The position numbers and the translations under genes were made by a program. The notes beneath the pieces are model-generated. The model searched no databases. It had not been told where the DNA came from and was given only the letters and a program-made list of their open reading frames with translations. Positions 24,787 to 36,503 of a stretch of 64,000 nt of DNA are shown here, piece by piece. Source of the DNA: Punica granatum (taxonomy: Eukaryota; Streptophyta; Magnoliopsida; Myrtales; Lythraceae); NCBI RefSeq assembly GCF_007655135.1, contig NC_045129.1:10726001-10790000 (forward strand). Reading direction: 5' to 3'. The first letter of the stretch is position 1; each line of letters opens with the position of its first letter.

Positions 24787-25925
24787 TTAGTCGGAGAACT
24801 TAATGCGGGTTTTCGCAATCACGGTCAGAGGGTTCTTCCTCCGTGTAGTGATCCCATAAGCCTCCTCAATGTCAAGTTCTTGGGGCGATTTCGTGCCGTC
24901 ACCAATTTCCTAGTCGAAATGGTAAAGCAAGAGAGCTAGAGGGAGCTCAATGTTAGCAATCCCAAGGTTAATCCCGGGGCAAATCCTTTTCCCGCCTCCA
25001 AAGGGAACGTACTCAAAGCTATTCCCTCTATAGTCCACCGAAGATTCCGAAAACCTCTCCGGTTGGAATTCTTCCGGGGTTGGGCCAGTAGGCCGGATTC
25101 CACCCAACGCCCCAATTGTTGATGATAATCATGGCCTTGGCGGGGATTTCGTAACCCATTACTTTGCATTTCTCTCTCGCTTCTCTTGCCATTAGTTGGC
25201 CTGGTGGGTGGAGCCTCAATGTTTCCTTGATTAATAATTGAGGTACTCTAGGCCATTGACGTCGGGTTCCTCCACCCTGGACTTGCCATTTAGGTGGTTT
25301 CGGACCTCTTGTTGGGCCTTCTGCATCACCCTTGGGTTTTGCAGTATCTCCGACATTGCCCAGTCGATTGTCGTGGAGGATGAGTCTGTTCCCGCCAAGA
25401 AGATTTCCTATATGCCGAAGATTGGGAAAATTTTGAACCCATCTATGAATTCTTTAATTGTCAGTATTTTCATTTGTAGAAGCAAACTTAACGAAATGTA
25501 AGATCAAACCAGAAAAAATATATTCTAATGTCTTTCTAATAGGAGAAACTAAAGTATGTAAGTCATGCAGAATAAAATAAAGTTCGTGCCAAGTGGGTTA
25601 CGATGATAACATTTTTCATGACATCCATTGTGACGACAAACTTGAGGTCGCTGGTCTTCTGCAGGTTTAAGAAAACATCGACTAAATCTTCCCTTGCTCG
25701 TGTCTTATTCTCATCATCGATGGCACTTTCGTGCTTGGCCTCGTGATCTTCGATAATATGGCCAAGAATCACGTCGATCTTGCATGCAGCCTCTCCCATG
25801 CAGGCTTCATCCTCAATGTGTAACGAAGGATCTTAATCGATGGGAATAGATCAGGCAACTCAAGTCCTCCGCCAACCGTGGTCACCTCCTTTAAGAACGA
25901 AAGGAATTTCTCTCGATACTTGCAC
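24787..25925 (-). pseudogene. CYP71-clan cytochrome P450 pseudogene (exons 2-3 only)
   Basis: Exon 2 25925-25602 and exon 3 25407-24787, with the same splice positions as the intact P450 at 44460-46532. Recognisable in order: AGTDSSST-like I-helix (AGTDS), LRLHPPGQL K-helix region, PERF, and [11 protein letters not shown] heme loop with its cysteine. Damage: no exon 1 (the first ~195 codons with the membrane anchor are absent); a deletion after EYLN shifts frame just before the K-helix; a one-base insertion at about 25072-25080 shifts it back between WPNP and EEFQPERF; a TAG replaces the Trp of YHFDW near 24910; exon 2 also has a disrupted frame near 25800. It is a tandem relative of the intact gene, or a fragment carried here by a transposon. 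Confidence 0.88.
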
Positions 25926-25995
25926 CTTTCACCAAGAAATCAGAATCATACAATATACATGGAGTTAGCGCCCCCATGTTGTAAATTATGCAATT

Positions 25996-26142
25996 CGTTT
26001 TTTTTTTTTGTATAAAGGAGGCCTATGGATTTAGTACAATGAAATAAAAATCCTAATAACTAATAAATGAACACGGTTAGTCCTACTGAGTATCGAACCT
26101 ACAACATTTTTGTTGTCAGGTGAGGGTGTAATGTGTGGTGTC
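25996..26142 (-). mobile_element. tRNA-type SINE with target-site duplication
   Basis: On the minus strand it reads CACATTACACCCTC..., box B-like GGTTCGATACTCAG, a body with ATTTTTATTTCATTGTACTA and GGCCTCCTTTAT, and an A-run tail. It is flanked by AATTATGCAATT (25984-25995) and AATTATGTAATT (26143-26154), an 11/12 match expected for a LINE-mobilised SINE. Same family as 12306-12470. Confidence 0.75.
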
Positions 26143-26154
26143 AATTATGTAATT

Positions 26155-28096
26155 TACAATTACTATTCAAACATGTTATATGTACATCATAGCTTGCTAC
26201 TTCAGCTTCTATGTCTAGCTGGACTCAATTAGTGACATCTGGTGCCCCTTCTCATTGTCAATTATTGAGAAGGCGCATGGCATATGAAGTCACGAGTGAA
26301 GGACCACATGCACATTACCACGGGCGAGCATTTTCTCCTCCTTTTTTTAGTGCACCAGATGGTGCCTGAAAAGGTCCTGACTAATTAAAGATAGCTGTTG
26401 ATCCACTAAAAAATAAAATACTTATGGAGTGACTTTTCTACATTTATAATAATGGAATCTAAGACATTATTTAAAATCAGGAATAAGTGTAACTCATGAT
26501 ATTGATAGCAGTGTGTAATGTTAAAAATAATGTCATAACGAAAAGCCAATAAAAATTAATTGAGTATATAAAAGGAAAGTGGGTTTCCCATTCTGACGGC
26601 TAGAAAATTTTCCCTCGATTTTCCCTCGAAAGTTTCAGGAAAAAAAAAAATTTCCAGGACATCACCGGCGTCTTTACTACACGCGCCGGCGAAATGCAGA
26701 TCTCTTTAAAAAAAAAATCACAGCTTTAACGAAAAAAAGTAAATTACTGATCTGGAGCATTGCAAATTTCTTCATCGAACAAAATGTTACAGATCTCAGA
26801 TATAGCATAACAGCTCTAAAAAAATCACAAATTTCATAAGAATTAGAAATTTCGTAAGTTTGAGGTAAATGAGAATTAAAGTTAGAAAATTTTGTATTTT
26901 ACCTCTAAAAGAATATATTAGGGGCAAATAAAATTGGATTTAAAAGCAATTAATTCTTTTGCATTCTAAAAATATATTTAGTGACAAATTTTCTATATGT
27001 CTCAACTGATTATTATTCTTTAGTTAACTAAAGTTAAGAATTTTATATTTTTGGATTTTAAAATTATTTTTCAATAAATCCGATTGATAATTGAGATCAT
27101 GTATATGAATTATTTACATGAATTATTTTACGGAGCTCCTATAATATTATTTTGCATGAATTTGAAATTTAACCTATTAAAATTTATATAACATAAAAAA
27201 TAAATTTTCTATATACTAATATAATATAAAATTATGGTAATTAATTTCTTAATATTTAACTTTTCATATTAAAATTTTCTTTATAAAATTCGTGTAACAA
27301 ATGGACTCAATCAATAACCTAGTTAGATATATTGTGCTTCAATGGAGCATTTAATTTTGCTGCAGGACACTATTTGAGGACCCACAAAAAGCCATGTTCA
27401 AAATCAATTAGAACCCGCAAACTTCATCAAGATGGTTCGGGCCCCGTCAGACCAACGACATTGACCAAGATTGATTCGACCACCAGTCTCCCCGCGGCGT
27501 AGTGTAGATCGAGCCATCGTAAGACTCAGCAACCTCTATCATTGGCGGCCTCGATCTTGTTGAGGCTAAATGAACTCGATTCAAATCAATTAGGACCTAT
27601 CAAGGTATATCATGTCATTTGAGTCTACTCAAGACTCCACACATTTATAGAGAATTATGAAATTCTATGAATAATAAAAGATAAAGATATTATAAAGGAA
27701 AAGTATAGCATTCATTTTTTTTTCTTTATGTGAACTTTATTATTCAGAAGTTCATTAGGTTTCTAACTAATTCAGTCGATTTAGATCGACCCACTAATTG
27801 ATAAATCTCTCTAAGCATAAATTTTCTCCATTTAACTTGAAATATGAAATATGTACTTAACATAAGTGCTATCGTACAAACATATTACAATCCAATAATA
27901 GCAGAATTATAGTCCAATCAAATATCTTCTGTTTTTGCCACAATAGTCCAACCAAATATCACTAAGCAAAAGCTGACCCATCTTCTATAATTATCCATTA
28001 AAATTTAGTCTCATTATACAACTTAACCAACCCATAAACATGATAGAGATCGAGAGCACCATCATATATACGCTTCGACATATCATCACTATCTAC
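26155..28096. other. AT-rich intergenic region
   Basis: Contains a short GC palindrome-like pair (CACCGGCG and GCGCCGGCG) at about 26664-26693, subterminal-like motifs at 26905-27010 shared in inverted form with the CACTA end at 20049, a GC-richer patch at 27370-27600 that I do not recognise, and a SINE-like family 2 copy at 27725-27850. No gene. Confidence 0.4.
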
Positions 28097-29034
28097 TAGG
28101 GATGGCAGCGGGAAGGGTTTGGGACGGCCGAGTCCATTGTATACCCGTATCCATTAAGAAAAAACAATCTCAAACCCTTCCCAAACCGGTTAGTATTTTG
28201 AAGGAAAATTCTCAAGCCCTTTGCTATTTTAACGGGTTCCCACTAGGTACCCGCTTTTCGCTTGCTAGCAAAAATTGTAAAAGAAAAAAATTATTATATG
28301 GACTTATCATAACATTGTACTTATATAAAATAGTTTAAAATAACAATAAGTATTCAAATACAATAAATAAGTTCCATGGCCTATGTTCTCACCATGCTCA
28401 GGCATTTCCAAAATCCGCGGCAAAAATTTCATAAATTTATGTTGGAATGAAATATCCAAATGCTCAGACATTTCACAAACACAGTGAGCTCCACTAATGA
28501 AGAGCATTAGTATCAAGCTTATCAAGGAAGAACGAGCCAAGTAGCTAAAGCTGAAGGAAAACATACAAAGCATTCCAAATGGAAAATGAAGAAATATATG
28601 CTTACTACTCAGAGTGATAGACATGAAATAGAAACATTAAGATATAAAATTCTTTCAATAATAGAGTTCATCATTTAAAAGCAAGCCACGCAACAATAAT
28701 AGAAGCTCAAAACAAAATGCAGCATATCCAACATGGACCATGACTAGAAAGATATAGAACAATCAATTGAGACGAGCAAACATTGCAATCCTATGTTGAC
28801 GACAAGGTTGCTTAGTAAATATGGATAAATATGAATGACATTTTGGTAATTTGATTGCTTAACGGGTTTGGGAAGGGTTTTAGCATAAAATCCTAAAACC
28901 TTCCTAAACCCTTCAGGGTTTTCACCAAAAAATCCAAAAGCCTCCCCACGACCCAACGGGTAGAACCCTCTAATAATCTATGAAGATTTGGGACTGATAA
29001 AATTCCCATTTACATAAACTCACAGCCATCCCCA
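28097..29034. mobile_element. hAT-like non-autonomous element (probable)
   Basis: Left end TAGGGATGGCAG and right end CAGCCATCCCCA form short imperfect inverted termini like those of plant hAT elements. Both halves carry GGTTTGGGAAGGG/CCCTTCCCAAACC and ACGGGTT-type motifs in opposite orientation. TCTAC occurs on both outer sides, but a full 8-bp duplication is not clear. No transposase coding. Confidence 0.5.
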
Positions 29035-31985
29035 TCTACCCTGTATATTTCCCTTTACACTAAATTTTAATATACTGTCTCCATTTCTATAAAATAAAAC
29101 AAAGTGAAAAAATGAATGACAAGTGCCCTCCCATAAGTACCCTTTGGCTAGGAGCAAAATGAAAGGCAAAAATAGGAGGTTAAAGGATTCCAAAATAACA
29201 AACTGATAGATAGATTTTTCAAAAATATAACGATAAAACAAAATAAGAATATGCAAATTTTAAACTAAAGATAAAAGCTAGCAATTGACAGCATGCTAGA
29301 AGCATTTACAACCAAGGTAGCCAATAGAGAGGATCCAGCATAACCTTGCAAAATCAAACTGATGGTCCCATGCTAACAGGCATTTACAAACAAATGAAAT
29401 CATAAAGTATTAAAGCTGGACTGAAAAAAAAAACAACTGAGGCATTCGCTTGACAAACAATAAATCTACTTCTCAGCTAGTCCTTTTATCTCATATTATT
29501 TAAAACAAAAATAAAGAAGATACAGACAACAACGGATTGAACAATTAAACTAATAAAGCATATTAGTCTTCACCTTAAATTGCCTTGATATTCAACAAAG
29601 AAACCAGCACATCAAAGTCCACGCGTTGACATAATACGAAACTGAACTGTAAAATAGACACATCATGAACACATTCACTTGTCCATGAGTTTAAGGGGAA
29701 ATGGCTTGAAAATATTAGAAAAGAACTTAAGATTCGAAACAAAGAATCACGAAAACATAATTGAACCGCTGAGATAGAGAGGGATAGACCATGCTGTTAT
29801 CCATAAAACATAGATATATAGATGGAAAAGATGTCACGGCTCAAACACTCAAATGAGAAGACTTTTTTCACCAAATAATTTAAGCAAAGTATGAAGATTT
29901 TGTAGTCACGGAAACAAAAAATGGCATGTAAGTCATGAATTGGGTAGGCATCAATTCTTGGGAAAATACTTGGCAGGGGCACTTGGTTGATAAGTTAGAA
30001 GGCATGGCAAATCCATGGCAACAAACCAAATCTCAGAGACCACATAATATACATGCAGGTCCAAAAAAGAGAAAAAGCGCAACAGAGAGCATTAACAAGG
30101 ATGAGTTTGGGTACAAATTATAGCGATTTCAACCTGAACACCAATCTAGCACCTTAATGCACGAGAGCACAAGCACAATGACGAAATAAAATTCTTGATA
30201 AAGGACCAAATAAAATTCACACAATTATGCAGAGCTTGAAAAGCATTGATCTTTGAATTTTGTAAAAGGCAGAATAACTGCATTCCAACTGAAGAGAATT
30301 ACGAAACCGGGAAATTGCATAATTACACAAATTCAGCAATGACTAAGGATGATAAAGAGGAAAAGTGTCGAACACCAAGTCCAGTTGCCAACAAGTGATT
30401 TCAGTACCAACTAAATCAAAATTAACTCCAAACCTCCTTCAGGATCAGAAATTTTTTGAGAATATAGTAGTGACTTCACTATATACAAAAACTCGTGACA
30501 AGTTAAATCTAGCTATTCCAGAAAAGAAAAGTATAAGAAATAGGTATAAACAAAGCCATGAAAATCTCCATTAATGTTCACAAAAGATTGAAAATTTCAC
30601 TCCCAATCAGTCAAAATCCATTAACAAACTCACTTTATCAAAACATAAGTTGTAGAATGGATGCAGTTCCTTGCAACAAGTTAAAAACAGAACCAATAAA
30701 AAAAGGCTCGAACCAATATGAAGTGGCCGTCTTAGTATCTCATGACTGAGGGTAGAAGGGGAAAGACTCCTTGGCAGCAGTAATTTTCTTCCATTTTTGT
30801 TAAAGTGCAGGTTCAACATGGAAAATGCAATTATGATCTGCATGATAACCGTTTCTCCTAAAAAACATAGATACATAAGGAGGCCGACATTAAAGAAGCT
30901 CTTATTAACAACTAACATGAATCAATTAATTACTTTAGTAGTTGCTTTACAGAACAAGTTTACTTACTATTGTAGTATGAGAACAGGGAAAAAAAAGGAG
31001 TTTCAAATCCTATCGAAGAAAGGTGGTACAATAAAGATTATGCCATGACTAAGACCTTCGAAATCGCAACTATTAGCAAGACATTTTCTCAGCTAGCATA
31101 TGTTAAATAAAATATAGTAGGAGTAGTAATGCTCTATTGCAACACAGAGGTCCATTGCTTTTCTGAGATTTTCAAATGGCTCTCGATCATTTTATCGTTG
31201 TTCACGCCATTCGGTTCCATAAGAGTAGTTTTCTTAGGTAACAGAAGATGGTAAATGTTATTGCATATTAGTCGCTTCGTTCCACCATGAATGACGGGGT
31301 GAACTTTTGTTTTTCAGACTTGGAAGCAGGCCCTTTTTTTTTTTTTTCTTTTCCTCTGGTGCTGTATACCCACTGAATCAACGCCTGTGTATCCATGGCA
31401 TTTAAAACAGTTGGAGACGGAAACAAGGAAAAGAAGTTGTGGATATATGACGATGAAGTAATCCAGCACCGGGCTGGCATAGAGATCACAACATCTGATC
31501 AACCCAATTAGATATCCGGAACTCCAAAAAGAGAAAAAGAAAAGAAATGAATCAAAAGATCGAATAAATCATACTTTTTCCTAAAAAAATACACTACTGC
31601 AAGTATATGAATGTAGGTTCAACATTGAATGAGTAGATTTTTGGGCTATTGCTATTATCCATACTATATGGAGTTGTATGGCTCAAGCAATACTTTCCAG
31701 ATGTCCCATTAATGGCTAATTGCAATAGCTACCCCACTCTATCCAAAGGGTAATAATAAATAGTCAATCTCTGTAATTATTTATTTATCATTTTGGATAT
31801 TTATTCAAAGTTCCATTGATTAAAAGTGAAAGAGAACGGAAATGCATTCCTTGACTGAAACAATAGATGGAAAGAAGGAGATACTTTATTCGCGAGACAG
31901 CAAAGAAACCGTCATGGACATTCTGCATAGCACTTTATAGGCGTTAAGAGAAACCAAAGAAGGGCCGACTAGGAGAAAGGAACAG
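29035..31985. other. AT-rich region, no recognised gene or transposon
   Basis: Largely purine-rich AT sequence with intron-like composition. A 50-73 residue open frame on the minus strand at 31268-31489 has a Lys-rich stretch, but no domain could be recognised. It could be intronic or 3' sequence of a gene related to the candidate exon at 31999-32255; this is unproven. Confidence 0.35.
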
Positions 31986-31998
31986 AAAGGAAGCCTTA

Positions 31999-32255
31999 CG
32001 TTTAAACCATCTGGTGTAGTGGCATGAGGGACAATAGGAAGCTGGAGCTTTCCGGGGAGATGTTCGACAGACAAGGAAGGACGTAACTCCTGGGGCAAAG
32101 AGTGAAAGCTTCGTACTGTGGAGGCTAGTAGGAAGGCAATCGGTGGTTGAGATGCTTCAGTGGGCGATGGATTGAGGAGGAGCGGAGCAGCGGGCGGTCG
32201 AGCGGGAACAACAGGAGTTTGGGATGGGAAGTTGGAGCGGCAGTTTTATTTGGCT
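31999..32255 (-). other. Candidate coding exon, unidentified
   Basis: On the minus strand one frame is open from about 32255 to a GTAAGG donor-like site at 31998 and reads RPPAAPLLLNPSPTEASQPP... followed by SFHSLPQELRPSLSVEHLPG. The sequence is GC-richer than its surroundings and protein-like in composition, but the only upstream ATG (32284) is in a different frame and reaches a stop. It may be an exon with an undetected upstream exon, or a relic. I do not recognise the family. Confidence 0.25.
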
Positions 32256-33094
32256 GAACAGTAGCGTCCTTCAACTGGGGTTGCATTGCACGTGTAAACT
32301 GCGAAACGCTACTAACAAAGAGTAAAGTGTAATTTAGGAAATATAAAAGTATTGGAAACATCTTATATTTTTTTTAATTAGAAAAAGTGGAGAAGAGATA
32401 AGTAGAGAGATATGTGTGCGATTACGGATTATTATAAATTTTTTCTTGAAAAGTAACTTTAAAAGTTTAATTAATACTCCTTTTGTAATGAACAATTATA
32501 CGGTTCGTTTTCTATATACTCTTTGAAACCTTTTGTATTTTTTAATGTGGTACAAGTTCATAAGTCACAATTTACACGTAATTCTCATGACTCATACCCA
32601 AATATATGTGATAGAAATTATAATGAGACAGAGTGAGGTAAAGGTAAAGAGAACTGAGGGTCGTAATTATCTTAATAAGAGTGAATTGGTGCATGAGCGA
32701 GAGCTAAAGGGACACCAAAATATAAAATTGTAAGATAAAGTGTACGACCAAAAGTCACAAGTAGAAAAAGTGCGAGAAAAAGTCACTAGGACAGAGGGAT
32801 ATTTTTGAAATTATGAAAATTGAAGAAACTCTTTGTACTTTTATATATAGTATAGATGTAGATATATTAAGTTGAAAACTGTGTAATAAATAGTAGCATA
32901 ATTGTTAATATATATAATTAGATTAAATATGACTAAATTAATAATAAATGCATAAATTTTACGGGTTTATAAATGAAAATACTTAATAATTTTAATATAT
33001 ATCAAATATATATAATTAGGAATAAAAAACACCAAATTAATAATAGATGAATAAAAGTTATCAGTTTATAAATAAAAAGACTTAATAATTTTAA

Positions 33095-33551
33095 GGGAAA
33101 ATTACACAAAAAACCTAAATTTTGTAAAACGTTTCAGTTTTGTCATAAATTTTATTTTGTAACAAAATAAATCATAAGTTTTTTAAATTGTCTCAAAAAT
33201 TACCTCCATTATAAATTCCGTCAATTTTGCATACGTGAACTGTTCACTTTAGACATAAATTAATAAACAAATAAGATATGTTAAATAAAAAAAATCAAAT
33301 TTTCCAAAAAATCTCAATTTCATCATAAATTTGGTATGTAATGAAAAAAATCATATGGTTTATCAGATGATGTGTAAATTTTGTGGGTCCCGTGAAGTCT
33401 ACATAGGCAAATAGATTGCAAACTTAACAGAATGATAACAGGAGGTCAAATCTGAGATGATTATCAAAATATGTGATTTTTTTGTTATAAAACAAAATTT
33501 AGGACAAAATTGAGACGTTTTACAAAACTTAATTTTTTGTGTAATTTGCCC
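33095..33551. mobile_element. Mutator-type MITE, 457 bp, with 9-bp target duplication
   Basis: Long terminal inverted repeats of about 150 bp start GGGAAAATTACACAAAAAA and end TTTTTTGTGTAATTTGCCC; the arms remain similar inward (TTTTGTAAAACGT, TTTTGTC-TAAATTTT-TTTT). A perfect 9-base direct repeat TAATTTTAA flanks it (33086-33094 and 33552-33560), the length produced by Mutator-superfamily transposases. No coding capacity. Confidence 0.85.
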
Positions 33552-33875
33552 TAATTTTAATGTTACACATGAATATGTTTGGACATGAGATATTTTAATT
33601 TTAATATATCCTCAAACTTAAAATAATTACAAAATTATCCTCAAAATTTGACATATTAATTTCAAATTGTAGAAATGATAATTTTTTAAAAAGTTACATC
33701 ACTACTCCTTATCTAATATGTGAATTAATCACAATTCCTTAAGATATTAGGATAATTTTATTAGATATTATATACTATAGAAAAAATAATTAATTCTTTA
33801 TTAAATTTTAGAAATTTAACTAAACATAATTAAAATTTGAATAAGTAAATACAATTATATTTGTAGTAAAAGTTC

Positions 33876-33902
33876 AATGCAATGCACGGGTCAAGAAACT
33901 AG
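33876..33902 (+). mobile_element. Possible Helitron 3' terminus
   Basis: GCAATGCACGGG...CTAG followed by T matches the usual 3' end of plant non-autonomous Helitrons. A matching 5' TC end was not located with confidence. Confidence 0.35.
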
Positions 33903-34116
33903 TTATGCTATAAACTAATCAAAATTCAAGGTTCACGATTGAACTTATTTACAAGCATTACAGCACAGGCACAGTCCAAGGATTTCTATTAATTGCAACA
34001 AGGTGACAAAATTTTAAGGCTTCTTTACTACTTGGAAGGCGAATTTTGATGAATTCCTCGATTAAGTGGATTAATTAGGGCGTGCTTGCCGAGGGTTGGG
34101 GTTCGAAATATGTATA

Positions 34117-34630
34117 TGCTGAGGAGTAAAATGGGATAAATCCCACATCGGAAAAGAAAAGGAAAATTCATGGGTTAATATATGGCTTGGGTACCACCAC
34201 TTATCAGCTTCAGCTTTTAAGTGGATATGAGCCCAAGTCCGTATAAGCCCAATGGAAATTTAATATGATATCAAAGCCTAGGTTACGCGTATGCGTACTT
34301 ACGCGCGTGTGCGCACCCACACCACGTCAGGCCCAGTATGTCCGAGTGCAGCCAAGAGTGCGCCTCGTGTTAGTGTCCCCCCTCGCCCGAGCACGGAAGA
34401 TGAGCCCGGCTCGAGGTCAATTGTTGAGGGCGGGTATTTAAGGGCACGTGACAATGTGTAGGCAGAAATAGACCACACATTGCACGTGAGGGCGGGTGTT
34501 GAGGAGTAAAATGGGATAAATCCCACATCGGAAAAGAAAATGAAAATTCATGGGTTAATATATGGCTTGGGTACCACCACTTATCAGCTTCAGCTTTTAA
34601 GTGGATATGGGCCCGAGTCCGTATAAGCCC
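34117..34630 (+). mobile_element. TRIM element 1 with truncated 3' LTR
   Basis: Left LTR 34117-34265 begins TGCTGAGGAGTAAAATGGG. It is followed by a decayed primer-binding site TGATATCAAAGCC at 34266, a GC-rich internal segment (GCCCGAGCACGGAAG, GTGAGGGCGGG), then the right LTR from 34497, which stops matching after GTATAAGCCC at 34630. The unit spacing is 380 bases and the two LTRs differ at only a few sites over the shared part. The family is the same as at 41653-42236. The sequence runs straight into the copia leader and gag ATG at 34664. Confidence 0.8.
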
Positions 34631-34814
34631 TACTGGCCTGAACCCTAGAGCTTCTATTTCGACATGGCAGATACTTCGTTGGAGATCGACAACTCACCCA
34701 AGAAGAAATCTTCTGTTGGTTCTCTTGGAGAGAATTCTTCGGGCGAAAGGAAATCGTTGAATCCTTCGTCTCCCTATTATCTTAGCCCATCAGACAGTCC
34801 AGGAGCCCAGCTGG

Positions 34815-35298
34815 TTCCGACCTCAACTGTTCTGACGGGCGACAATTATGCAACCTGGGCCAAAGCAATAAGGCGGGCACTGAGGGCAAAGAACAAGACT
34901 GGTTTTATCGATGGATCGATCGTGCAACCAGATTCATTTTCTGCAGATTTTGAAGTCTGGGATATTGCCAATAACATGGTTGTGTCCTGGATTTTTAATT
35001 CTCTGGATAAAAATTTGCAGAAAAGCTTGGCATATGTCAACGATGCCGATGTTATGTTCCGACCTCAGCTGTTCTGACGGGCGACAATTATGCAACCTGG
35101 GCCAAAGCAATAAGGCGGGCACTGAGGGCAAAGAACAAGACTGGTTTTATCGATGGATCGATCGTGCAACCAGATTCATTTTCTGCAGATTTTGACGTCT
35201 GGGATATTGCCAATAACATGGTTGTGTCCTGGATTTTTAATTCTCTGGATAAAAATTTGCAGAAAAGCTTGGCATATGTCAACGATGCCGATGTTATG
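34815..35298 (+). repeat. 242-bp tandem duplication in copia gag
   Basis: The unit starting TTCCGACCTCA at 34815 repeats at 35057, and the two copies differ at very few positions (e.g. TCAACTG/TCAGCTG, GAAGTC/GACGTC). 242 is not a multiple of three, so it breaks the gag frame. High similarity means it is recent. Confidence 0.92.
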
Positions 35299-36475
35299 TG
35301 GAGAGAGTTGAAGGAAAGGTACTCACAAGGGAATGCACAGAGAGTATATCAGCTCAAGAAGGAGATTAGCCGACTCGAACAAGGAGGTAATTATGTTGTT
35401 GATTACTACACTTCGCTTAAAGGGTTATGGGATGAACTTGATGAGTACACCGAGGCACTGGAATGTACTTGCAATGCTGCAAGAAACCGGTCGAAGGAGA
35501 AAGAACTAGAAAAGTTGTATCAATTCCTTATGGGATTGGATGAAGTCCATGCATCAATGAGTTCTCAAATTTTGAACATGGACCCTTTACCGACTGTTAG
35601 CAAAGCCTTCTCAATTATTAGCAGTGAAGAGAAACGTCGGGCAGCATTGAAGAAGGAAGAAAAGATCATCGAGGGAGCTGCTTTTGCTGCAAGCAGTTCA
35701 GGAGGAAAGAAATTTTTTCAGGGAGAAAGACCAACATGCACCTACTGTAATCGGATAGGGCATTCCAGAGAAACATGTTGGAAGCTCAATGGATACCCAC
35801 AAGACTGGAACTCAAGCCAGTCGGGGTCGAAATGGAAGCCTAAGGGCCGAGGCCAAGCAGCTGGTGCGAGGGGAGGACAAATGCAGTTTGGTCATGCTCA
35901 CTTGGTGCAGGAAGGGACACATTCTGGGGTACAACAGATGAAGCCTCAGCCTACTGCACAAAATTCCCCTATCAGTTTTGCAGGAACTGCTCGGGAAAAT
36001 ATGCAGGTTGGAGCACCTCCGGAAAGCTTAAAGGCTGGTGTAAATTCAGCCATTTCGGGCCTATCAGGAGAGCAATACTAACAACTTTTGGACTTCGTTA
36101 GCAACATAAAGGGGCAGACTGAGCATCTCTCAAGTATGATGCGACTATCAAATGAGATTGCTTGGATTCTTGATTCTGGTGCCTCTCGACACATGACAGG
36201 TGAATGGAGGCTACTTGAACGAAGGAGACGGCTAAGCAATCCTTTCTCGATTACACTTCCCAATGGAAAGGTGGTCGAGGCAATGATGGAAGGCCAGGCC
36301 CGACTTAGCTCACGTTTTGTTTTATCAAGAGTATTGTTTGTCCCGGGGTTCACTTACAACCTTATATCTATTGGATGTCTAACTGAAGAACTGAGGTGTG
36401 CGGTAACAGCTTTTCCTGGTTTTTGTGTTGTGCAGGACCTCACCTCGAAGAAGCTGATTGGCGCGGGTGAAATGT

Positions 36476-36503
36476 GGGGGGGGGGGGGGGGGGGGGGGGG
36501 GGG
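36476..36503 (+). repeat. Poly-G run of 28 within pol
   Basis: Twenty-eight consecutive G lie between protease and integrase. The open frame changes across it, so either the run length causes a frameshift or its length is a sequencing artefact. Confidence 0.85.

Noticed and set aside
24910..25799. Reading the P450 at 25 kb as a functional gene
   Set aside because: Exon 1 is missing, frame is lost twice in exon 3, and a stop replaces the Trp after YHFD.
26980..27006. Definite right end of the CACTA element
   Set aside because: Only a short inverted subterminal-like match is present; the terminal CACTA motif is absent and the order of shared motifs is not mirrored as expected.
31268..31502. 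Lys-rich minus-strand open frame of about 70 codons
   Set aside because: The KEKKKKG stretch comes from a poly-T run on the plus strand. There is no family match and no consistent splice link to the candidate exon at 31999-32255.
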